Assembly: GCA_036245525.1 (NCBI GenBank)
Contig: BTPG01000007.1
Coordinates: 162,188,063 to 162,252,062 of the forward strand
Reading direction: 5' to 3'
From: Semisulcospira habei
Taxonomy: Eukaryota > Mollusca > Gastropoda > Semisulcospiridae
DNA: 64,000 nucleotides
Shown: piece by piece, positions 56,338 through 64,000 of the stretch
Position numbering within the stretch: the first letter of the stretch is position 1
How the letters are laid out: each line of letters starts with the position of its first letter
Notes under the pieces: generated by a model
Seen by the model: the letters and a program-made list of their open reading frames with translations, nothing else
Database searches by the model: none
What the model was told of the DNA's origin: nothing
Made by a program: the position numbers and the translations under genes

Positions 56338-58026
56338 TTGTCTGTGGATCAAGAAAAAGCCTTTGACCGTGTGAGTCACGAATACCTAGTCAGAGTCTTG
56401 AAAGCCTTCGGCTTCAGTGAACATTTTATTCGCTGGGTGTCAGCCCTATACACTGACATCAGCAGTTGTGTCATTGTTAACCAGTGTATCTCCGAGCCCT
56501 TTCTTGTTGCTCGATCGGTGAGACAAGGATGCAGCCTCTCGCCTCTTTTGTACGTATTATGCCTCGAACCTGTTTTGTTGAAAATTAGAAAAGACGCATC
56601 CATTGTCGGTGTACAGATACCAGGCAGATCCGACCATTGTAAAGTCGCCGCCTTTGCGGACGACTGTAATTTTTCACTTGCCAATGAATCGTCAGTGACA
56701 CGTGTTTTGTCAGTTTTTAATCTGTATGGAAAGGCCTCAGGTGCCAGACTGAACCGGGGAAAGACCAGGGGAATGCGTATCGGGAGATGGAGGAGGAGAC
56801 GAGACGCTTCCCTGGGTATTTCCTGGGTGGAAAGCCTGACCATTTTTGGCATCCCCTTTGGAGATGTCTCACTGGACGCAGCCTGGCAACCTGTACTAAA
56901 TAAAATTTGCAAGCTGTTGAACATGTTTCGTGGCCGCTATCTTTCTGTTTACGGGCGAGCCAAACTTGTAAATACTTTTATTTTATCAAAACTGTGGTAC
57001 ATGGCCTCGGTATTGCCTCCACCGAGCCATTTTATCAAGCGGGTGGAAAAAGAGATTTTTAGGTTTCTGTGGTCCAGTATAAATGAACCTATCAAACGGG
57101 CCACGATGTACTTGCCGCCTGAGGAGGGCGGGGCCGGAGTCATCAGCATCCGCACCAAAATTGACAGTTTGTTGCTGATGCAGGTGGTGAAGGTTCTGAG
57201 GGGGTCAGTTGACAAGTGGACAGCTTTTGGTCACATGTGGCTAGGGCTTCAGCTCAAGAAGATTCCCGGGTACCAGTTTAGTAACTGCAGGCCGCACAGC
57301 CGGGACGACCCCCCTATCTTTTACAAAGCGTGTCGCAAAGCTCTGGCCGCTTTTCTGTCCGTGGCTCCGGACTTCAGCGCGAACTCTGGAGCCACGTGCA
57401 GGGGAGTGTACAGAGCGATGCTGAACACTGTCACGTCACCCCCTCGCGTCATTGATATTTTCCCCCATATAGACTTTAAACAAGCTTTTAAGGGGGCTTC
57501 ACATAGCTTTTTAGACCCGATCACCATGACTGTATCTTTCAAACTAGCCCATGACATTGTACCTGTGGCCCACACACTGTACCTTCGAAACATAACTGGC
57601 CACAAAATGTGTTCTTTTTGCCACAAAGATGTTGAAACGGTTGAGCATTTGTTTATTTGTTGTGACCACGTCAAGCCCTCACGCGGCTACCTGGCCAAGT
57701 GGCTGAGGACAATCACTGACACCCGCCTCACAGCCGACTGCATACGATTCACTGTCTTCGCTCAGTTCCTACCCCCCAACGCCCGCAAGGCCGCGACAGC
57801 CCTGCTAGCGGAGTACAGACACGCAGTATGGACTTGTCGCAACAAAGCTCGCTTTGACAAAAAGCGTGTTACTGTAACAGAGGTAACGGCCTTCTTTTTG
57901 GCCCGAGTCCGCATTCGGCTGTGGGTGGACAAATCAAGATTGCCCCCAGACACATTTCAGGCAATTTGGTGCCACTCCAGTTTGTGCTCCGTCAACGATG
58001 ACGGAAGTTTCTCGGTGAACTTCTGA
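56338..58026 (+). CDS. Tx1/L1-type reverse transcriptase, C-terminal 562 codons
   Basis: RT motif A is D-Q-E-K-A-F-D-R-V at residues 4-12. V-R-Q-G-C-S-L-S-P-L-L-Y is near 61 and the catalytic F-A-D-D at 106-109. A thumb and long helical C-terminal domain follow, ending with a C-x2-C-x8-H-x4-C knuckle (C-S-F-C-H-K-D, roughly residue 425) typical of L1/Tx1 proteins. The frame has no stop or frameshift. The true start and the endonuclease are missing, so it cannot be autonomous. It sits inside a U2 gene and runs in the same direction. Confidence 0.9.
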   Translation: MSVDQEKAFDRVSHEYLVRVLKAFGFSEHFIRWVSALYTDISSCVIVNQCISEPFLVARSVRQGCSLSPLLYVLCLEPVLLKIRKDASIVGVQIPGRSDHCKVAAFADDCNFSLANESSVTRVLSVFNLYGKASGARLNRGKTRGMRIGRWRRRRDASLGISWVESLTIFGIPFGDVSLDAAWQPVLNKICKLLNMFRGRYLSVYGRAKLVNTFILSKLWYMASVLPPPSHFIKRVEKEIFRFLWSSINEPIKRATMYLPPEEGGAGVISIRTKIDSLLLMQVVKVLRGSVDKWTAFGHMWLGLQLKKIPGYQFSNCRPHSRDDPPIFYKACRKALAAFLSVAPDFSANSGATCRGVYRAMLNTVTSPPRVIDIFPHIDFKQAFKGASHSFLDPITMTVSFKLAHDIVPVAHTLYLRNITGHKMCSFCHKDVETVEHLFICCDHVKPSRGYLAKWLRTITDTRLTADCIRFTVFAQFLPPNARKAATALLAEYRHAVWTCRNKARFDKKRVTVTEVTAFFLARVRIRLWVDKSRLPPDTFQAIWCHSSLCSVNDDGSFSVNF

Positions 58027-58095
58027 CATGTAGTTAAGAAAAGTGTTAGGTGCGCATGCGCGCACCTCGGTGGGTGTTAGTGGCGTGAAAGCGGG

Positions 58096-58142
58096 GGGGG
58101 GGGGGGGGGGGGGTTTGAAAACGTGAGAAGGGGGGGGGGGGG
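58096..58142. repeat. Poly(G) runs in LINE 3' UTR
   Basis: Two G runs (about 18 and 14 bases). Possible quadruplex; lengths may be assembly-sensitive. Confidence 0.85.
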
Positions 58143-58861
58143 GGTATGGACAGAGGCAAGCGTGCGCCGTGCAGCAAGTAAGCGCGCCTCGCCTCCAGTC
58201 TGGAACCAAGGTTATGGTAAAAAACCTTTCGCCACAGCACCAAGTGGCGTTTATTGTGCTTTAATATGCTCATAATTTTACCACGTAAATAAGTTTGTGT
58301 TCATAGTTGTGACATGTAAACAAGTTGTTTTACCATGTTTTATGTAGTTGTATATTTACCTCACACTACGCTGTGCCAACCTCTCTACGAGCACGAGAGA
58401 AAACGCATTATGTACATCCAAACTCATGTCCATCTTATGTAATCTTAAACTTGTAATTCACGGATGTATTTCGCCATAACACTAGTCATTTCAACCACTC
58501 AGTATTTTAACAAACGCAACCTTTGGACGGCAGCGTCGTACGATTTTTATTCTAAATGTAAAGCACCTCTTCTCGATGGATATCAACGTTTACTCTTAAT
58601 CAACCAGTATCAGGTCCACAACTGTACATACGGCGAAATCTATACAATTGTTATTTTTATGTTTTGTTATGGTCAATAAACCAATTGAAAAAGAAAAAAA
58701 AAGTATCTGTTCTTATCAGCTTAATATCTGATACGCCCCCCATTGGGGGGCTTCGATATTAAACTGATTTTTGGCACTCGGCGAAGTGTCAGGGGCTTGC
58801 TCCGCCTTCGCCACGGGTTGGCCTGGTATTGCAGTACCTCCAGGTTCGGCCCACTCCCTCC

Positions 58862-59180
58862 GGGGAGTAAAATCAAATCCAAAAGCAGTTGAAACTCTTC
58901 CAGCACACGAACCTTTTGCAAATGACTGCCTCTGTCACTTGCAAGTTAGCGTCCATAACACTGACCAATGGGAACCTCAGTGACATGCAAGTCTGTTTAC
59001 AAAACCCCAACTTCGTTACATCCAAATCCGCGTTCAATACCCAAATGCCCGCTTCTGTAACTTACACGTGTCCAACACCCAAATGCCCGCCTTTTTTTTT
59101 TTTTTTTTTTTTTTTATGTCAACGGTCAAACGTTCCCGACGTACGTATTCTTAGTGTCTCGTATGCGAGAAACCAGAAAA
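58862..59180. other. Downstream of U2; short diverged tandem motif
   Basis: Loosely repeated AACACCCAAATGCCCGC and CACTTGCAAGTTAGCGTCC phrases, and a poly(T) run at 59094-59115. No gene. Confidence 0.5.
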
Positions 59181-59285
59181 GTTGGTTGGTTGGTTGTACA
59201 TTGCTTAACGTCCCGACAGCAACAAGATGTGCTGCACTGCTTGTATTCAATGTATGTGAAGTCGCCAGCCGGTGAAATACGCTAA
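59180..59285 (-). mobile_element. SINE/LINE 3' tail with (CAAC)n end
   Basis: On the minus strand: GTTGCTGTCGGGACGTTAAG CAATGTACAACC, shared with 27380-27425. It lies directly beside the G3 LTR. Confidence 0.7.
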
Positions 59286-59311
59286 ATGAACCCAAGACCA
59301 CTTAGCAACAC

Positions 59312-59662
59312 TGTGAAAGGCTTCTCCTCTCTCCTTTCAAAATAATACACCAAACTTCTTTTCAGTTTTCTTTATTCTAGTTTACAGTCCTTCTCTGCCG
59401 GCCGCCAGCTCTCAATTAACTCATTCTTCCCCTTTCTCACACTCTATACCCTTCCTCTCTATCTTGATTAAAACTACCCGACCCTTGATCTATGACATCT
59501 GACAGTGGACAGTAAACAGACCCCTGCCCTCGCCTTAACTAATTGCTAAGCCTTCACCACATCCCAGCTGCATCTCTGCACTACGGTAAACATTCTCACG
59601 CTGCAACAGTCACACCCTAATTACTGGTTCCACCGGACCCGGAATATCTCTACATCTTGACA
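59312..59662 (-). repeat. G3 3' LTR
   Basis: 351 bp, TGTCAAG to TTTCACA on the minus strand, with CCCCCCACC (purine run on the other strand) next to it. Confidence 0.92.
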
Positions 59663-59831
59663 CCCCCCACCATGATTAAAGCACGTCAGAGGTTTAAATC
59701 ATAATCAACAAAAGTGTAGAGATATATCACAATGCACATATCAGTGCCTAAATAGAGTCCGATGTTTCGACAAGCTTACTGCAAATTGCCTTTTGATTCA
59801 GGCGTCTGACGGGCGCGACAGACCGTCCGCA

Positions 59832-61982
59832 TTAGCGTTTTTGGACCCGGCTCGGTGCTGGAACTGGATCTGACGACGTGTCTATAACAAGGCACGCTTT
59901 GGCCCGTCCCTGCCACTTTCTCAGCAGGTTCACGTGATAGACCCGCTTTGTCTTGCGCCTTTTCCCGGTATCTACTTCGTAGTTGATCTCAGAGATCTTT
60001 CTGGTGACCGTATAGGGCCCTTGCCACTCCGCTTGTAGCTTGCTGGTGGCGCTAGGCAGAAGAACTAACACTTTGTCCCCAACGTCGAAAGTCAGTGTAC
60101 GTGCCTTCTTGTCATACCACACCTTCTGCTTAGAGAGAGACTCAGACAGGTGCCGCTCCTGCGCCAGATCAGTCATTTCAAACAAACGGTCCCTCATCGT
60201 CAACACATGCTCAATGAGGTTTTCCTCTTTCCCCATGGCTTCTCCTTCCCAGGCCTCCCGTACAATATCCATCGGACCGCGCACGGGTCTCCCGAACAAT
60301 AGCTCGAAGGGGGAGAATCCCGTGGACGCCTGCGGAACCTCACGGTACGCAAACAAGAGGTATGGGAGATAAGAGTCCCATGTCTTTGGATGACGACTGG
60401 CATACTTCCTCAACATAGACTTCAAGGTAGCATTGAACCTCTCTTCAAGACCATTCCCAGCCGGGTGGAAAGGAGAGGTATTCAGCTTCCTCCCGCCCAA
60501 GAGTTTGCCGAGCTCTTGCATCAGTTGTGACATGAAATTGGTCCCCTGGTCGGACAGCAACTCATTTGGAATGCCGACCCGACTGAAAACTGTAATGAGT
60601 TCGTCAGCGACTTTCTGGGCGTCCATTGATGACATGGCCACAGCTTCCGGGTACCTGGTGGCATAGTCAACCATGACAAGGATGAACTTGTTCCCGTGAG
60701 AAGACCTGGGTAAAGGTCCGACAAAGTCGATAGCGACCTTGTGAAATGGGACACCCACCACAGGAACGGTGACCAACTTGGCTCGATCATTACTCCGCTT
60801 CTTGGCCACTTTCTGACACGCCTCGCATGAGCGACAGTATCGAGCTATGTCTCCGAACACACCTGGCCAGTAAAAATTTCTAAGCAGACGGCTCTTTGTT
60901 TTCTCAATTCCTAGATGGCCTGCCAATGGGATATCATGTGCAATCTGCAATAGCTGCTCTCTGTACGCCTTTGGGACAACCAACTGATGCACCTCACCAA
61001 CCTCGCCATGTCGGGGTGTCCACTTCCGGTACAGCAGACTATCTTTGCTATAAAAACACACCCTGGCATTTTCCACCTCATCCAGTGAATAAACTTTCTT
61101 CCACACCTCCGCTAGGCTACTATCCTCTGCCTGCATGCTTTTCAGACTTTCTGACCCCATCTCGTGTAAAGGGACTAACGGAGAGATTCCTGTTTCCTTA
61201 TCAGCGGCCTTAGGATTATCACTGCCCTCGCTAGAGCCTAAGCCCTCATCCTCCATCAGGGATGTGGATTTTATCCCTGATTCCTGCATTCTTTTATGTG
61301 ATTTGGTTTCCTCCCTCATGCGATCTTTTCGTCCTTGGCGAGTTTCAGCCCGAGCCACTACCCAAACCGCCAAATCGTTCCCTAACAAGACCTCATCTGG
61401 GCAGCTGTTTACAACGCCCACAATCACTGGACCGTTAACATAACTACAACGCAGGTCTACGGATGCCAGCGGGATTTTGGAAGTCCGACCATCTCCCCAC
61501 TGTACTTCTATGGACTCTCCAATGAAAGCTGAGTTGGGAACCAACTCTCCTCTCACTAACGTCCTCTGGCACCCCGTGTCCCTCACAATAATCACGGAAT
61601 GAACATAGACTGTCCCTTGCTCTGTGTACGGGTTGTTGTTCCATAGGTTTTCTTCCGGAGCTATTTTTGCCCGTCTCGACCCTTTTAAATCCCCCCTAGG
61701 AGTTGGACACTTAGCGGCAATGTGTCCCTTCTTGCGACACCGGAAACACACCACATCTTTGGAACTAGCCCTGTCCTGCTCGCCAAGCTCTGATGGTGGA
61801 GGGGGTGAATTAATACCCTCTCTTCTACGGGGCTTATGGACCGATAAATACTGATCGGCCAGAGAAATCAGCTGGCTCAAAGAGGACGGGTCCTCCATAC
61901 GAAGCCAGTCTTTTAAGTGGCCTGGTGAACTTTCCAGCAACTGTTCCCAAAGGATGAGATCGCGGAGTTCGGTATCGCGCAC
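59832..61982 (-). pseudogene. G3 gag C-terminus, protease and integrase
   Basis: 716 codons. SCAN-like capsid C-terminus at residues 1-45, CCHC knuckle C79-C82-H87-C92, protease D-T-G at 135-137 and L-L-G-N-D at 199-203, integrase zinc domain H349, H356, C386, C389, catalytic D419, D478 and E514 (spacing 58 and 35), then a G-P-Y module near residue 675 in the C-terminal chromatin/DNA-binding part. All integrase active residues are present. There is no RT between protease and integrase. The last ten codons read RNase H DNA in the wrong frame across a deletion joint with CAGATCCAG microhomology. Upstream gag is separated only by one stop. Confidence 0.9.
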
Positions 61983-62072
61983 CTTGACGTCACTAGCCTC
62001 GATCCACCGGTCTAAGTGATTTCCAAGGCGGACCGCATACTCGCGGAAAGATTCGTCCGCTTCTCGTCGGCT

Positions 62073-62552
62073 TTATCTGAACCGCTCGCGGTATGTTTCT
62101 GCCCTCAGCTCGTACCTGCAGAGAATGGCCTTCTTTAACATCTGATAGTCTTCACAGTCATCTTCGCCCATTCTGCTGTAGGCTTCCTGGGCCTTTCCTG
62201 ACAGACACGGGGCTAGGCGCGTCGCCCACTCCATCTCCGGTATTCGGTATGATCGCGCCACTTTCTCGAAAGTCCGTAGGAAGACATCAATGTCATCTCC
62301 ATCTCTATACCTTAAGTGTTTTAGCCCCCCATAATCCGGCTGTGCTGTTATTTCGGACACCGAGCTCCTTTCTGATCCTACGCTACCTGCTACTCTCTGC
62401 CTCTGGCGGGCTCTTTCTTCCCGCTCGAACTCTAGCCTTTCTTCTGCGGCTTTAAGCTCAATCTCCGCTAACCTAGTTTGATGTTCTAATCGGAGCTGTT
62501 GTTGCCTCATGACAAGCTCCGCGGCGTCCCACTCCGTCCCTGCATTTGACAT
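62073..62552 (-). pseudogene. G3 gag (coiled coil and SCAN-like capsid start), stopped
   Basis: A charged helix (R-L-E-H-Q-T-R-L-A-E-I) is followed by a capsid region with D-V-F-L-R-T-F-E-K and ends A-E-T-Y-R-E-R-F-R. A TAA at 62073-62075 then interrupts the frame. Past the stop, the same frame continues with A-D-E-S-F-R-E-Y-A and D-L-I-L-W-E-Q-L-L, the core of SCAN domains. The domain is therefore present but cut by a single stop. The normal gag start lies beyond the inserted solo LTR. Confidence 0.87.
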
Positions 62553-62553
62553 G

Positions 62554-63534
62554 TGTTACACTACCGCAGCCACACGCAAGGTGTTGTTGATGGAAGACGC
62601 AGCCAGACAAGAGTGTTTCCACTGGAAGAGTCTTTTATTTCTTGGTCATCGTGGGTCTAATAGGCTGGGCACAACCAACCTACCAGCATGACATACGACA
62701 TGGCGAAAATCGGGAGCTCGGTCTCTTGCTCCCCAGCTCCCTCTATCTATCTCGTTCCCTTCGTTGTGAGCTCTCTCTCATCTCGTTCCCTTCGTTGTGA
62801 GCTCTCCCCCCATCTATCTCGTTCCCTTCGTTGTGAGCTCTCTCTCCATCTATCTCGTTCCCTTCGTTGTGAGCTCTCTCCCTATCTGGTGTTTCCCCCC
62901 ACTATATATACACGTTCTGGAGGGCATCGCCCCTCTGTCTCAATCAGTCAAAGGGGCTATTACTGTCACCCCGATAATATTCCCCATCTATCATGGTGGT
63001 CAGCGTCCCCTGACCCTATCTGTCAAAGGAGCTATTACTGTCGTCCCTAATATCCCACATCTGCTCTGGTGGCCACAGCGCCCCCTGACCCTAGACGTCA
63101 AAGGAGCCATTACTGTCATCCCCAATATCCCCCATCTGCTTTGGTGAACAGCGCCCTCTGACCCTTAGCTGACCAGGAACCTATTACTGACTCTCATAAT
63201 TATTCCTTGTCAACAGGAGTCTGTGTTCCTCACTACTACAGTGGGCTCATTATGTATTAATTAGTCCCAGCTCCCAGTTCGCTACTGCCCGCATCGTGAC
63301 CGCTAAAGTGAGCTTGATGTATTTCCACTCGAAATTATCATTCATTAGTCCCAGCATAGTAGGGCCGGCCACTTGTCAACTTTACGTGAGCTTGTGGTAG
63401 CTAAAGTGGACCGTGCCATTACCCTCTCCGTGCTCTGCCCGTGTTACTCAATTATACCCTCGTTATTTTCATATCAAGGGAAATTATAAAATTACCCGAT
63501 CGTGAAATTGGCCGTATACACTTATAGTGTAACA
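62554..63534 (-). mobile_element. Solo LTR (981 bp) nested in G3 gag
   Basis: Ends TGTTACACTA and TAGTGTAACA are perfect 10-bp inverted repeats. CATG is duplicated at 62550-62553 and 63535-63538, and the uninterrupted site is seen in G1. On the minus strand it has TATATATA (62900 region) and AATAAA near 62635, in promoter then poly(A) order. No internal region, so it arose by LTR-LTR recombination. It contains a ~36-bp repeat ending CGTTGTGAGCTCTC (62745-62880) and a ~60-75-bp repeat with CTATTACTGTC (62950-63130). Superfamily unknown (gypsy or BEL). Confidence 0.88.
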
Positions 63535-63889
63535 CATGCCCACCAGGACGTTAGCCACCTGAGCTGACCGAGGAGTAGCGAACCCTGCCCTGGCTAGATT
63601 CCCCTCCTCTGACATGCTTTATGGTGGTTAAGGATTCTAGAGTATGCTATCGAAACAGACAAAGTTCTAAAACAAGCCTAACTTATACTGGAATTATGAC
63701 TTGATGTACATGCAACCGCTAATTCTAACGATATCTTATGATACCTTACTAAACGGTGGAACCAGAAAGCATGCAAGGTACTCACTACTCGGCGACCGGC
63801 TCACACACGCGTCACAAACCAAACGTGTCTACTGTAAGTCTCTCTGTGTCACTTTAACGTTATGATAGTCTGTTCATAACATCGTTCCC

Positions 63890-64000
63890 GACAGCATATA
63901 TTTCACCGTGACCACGGCGACACTAAGCACGACAGACTATTCCGTCCACTTAGACACGATAGCGTCTTTCACACCGTGAACACGGCGACACCACCACGAC
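63890..64000 (-). repeat. Leader minisatellite of G3 (start)
   Basis: Minus-strand units like those of G1/G2 (TCACGGTGTGAAAGACGCTA), running off the window end. Confidence 0.88.

Larger units (their letters stand above)
56312..58701 (+). mobile_element. Tx1-clade LINE inserted in U2 snRNA (Keno-like), 5' truncated
   Basis: AGTATCTGTTCTTA occurs at 56298-56311 and 58702-58715, a 14-bp target duplication of U2. The element is 5' truncated at RT motif A, has a short extra sequence at its 5' joint (56312-56338), a poly(A)-rich tail (58686-58701) and an AATAAA near 58675. A G-rich run and purine-rich 3' region (58096-58142) lie in the 3' UTR. U2-targeted Tx1 LINEs are known as Keno; membership here is inferred from site and clade. 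Confidence 0.9.
56263..58858 (+). ncRNA. U2 snRNA gene, interrupted by a LINE
   Basis: The 5' part (56263-56311) reads ATCGCTTCTCGGCCTTTTGG then CTAAGATC, the invariant U2 5' end. The 3' part (58702-58858) resumes at AGTATCTGTTCTTATCAGC, with the branch-site region, stem CCCCCCATTGGGGGG and the terminal CTGGTATTGCAGTACCTCCA. U2 pairs with the intron branch point in the spliceosome. Total spliced-out length is about 190 bp, near normal. There is one extra A (ATCAAAGTGTAG versus the usual ATCAAGTGTAG) and a 2.4-kb LINE inside, so this copy cannot be functional. Confidence 0.93.
59312..64000 (-). mobile_element. Gmr1-like Ty3/gypsy element G3, gag-PR-IN, RT deleted (5' end outside window)
   Basis: Minus strand. 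Its 3' LTR is 59312-59662. In transcript order: minisatellite leader (63890-64000 and beyond), gag start (63540-63615), a 981-bp solo LTR (62554-63534), gag (62073-62552 continuing), zinc knuckle, protease, integrase (59832-61982), a short RNase H tail (59808-59875), purine run and LTR. RT and nearly all RNase H are missing. The order IN before RNase H is that of Gmr1-type elements. Confidence 0.88.

Overview
The window is eukaryotic (metazoan) nuclear DNA, most likely from a lophotrochozoan and plausibly a gastropod mollusc. It has long GT-AG introns, one host gene whose protein matches animal ANKFY1 along its length, and a dense, diverse transposon load. The species-level guess is inference; the sequence does not prove it.

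Host gene: the left half (about 120-29892, minus strand) holds the first 14 coding exons of ANKFY1 (Rabankyrin-5), a Rab5 effector with a coiled coil, a BTB domain, ankyrin repeats and a FYVE finger. The exons join in consistent phase to 2103 bp (701 codons). They cover the N-terminal coiled coil, the BTB/BACK region and roughly the first half of the ankyrin repeats. The remaining ankyrin repeats and the FYVE domain lie beyond the left edge. The first coding exon is only 10 bp, with a YY1-like site over the ATG. One intron uses a GC donor.

Introns of ANKFY1: these are filled with short, almost fully palindromic elements that often begin TTAACCC and end GGGTTAA (three families, A, B and C, at least 27 copies across the window), a 107-bp perfect foldback, a truncated LINE with a 14-bp target duplication, a 163-bp satellite, a degenerate DIRS-type element (7555-13470) that ends about 20 bp from the exon 10 donor, a 3.1-kb unidentified insertion made of two tandem copies, and a LINE nested inside one of the palindromes.

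Right half (30-64 kb): no intact host gene was found. In order it holds a LINE 3' fragment, microsatellites, a tRNA-headed SINE, a nearly full-length but broken endonuclease/RT LINE (36.9-40.9 kb), a CR1/L2-like LINE (41.2-44 kb), and a roughly 5-kb tandem duplication (45329-50342 and 50343-55045). Each copy of the duplication carries LINE debris plus an internally deleted Ty3/gypsy element. Next comes a U2 snRNA gene split by a Tx1-clade LINE (56263-58858), and last a third, larger gypsy element on the minus strand (59312 to beyond the window end), itself interrupted by a 981-bp solo LTR.

The two most notable observations are these. (1) A Tx1-type LINE sits inside a U2 snRNA gene with a 14-bp target duplication, which is the behaviour known for Keno elements. 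(2) The gypsy family has a SCAN-like gag and its integrase lies upstream of RNase H, which is the copia-like domain order of Gmr1-type elements.
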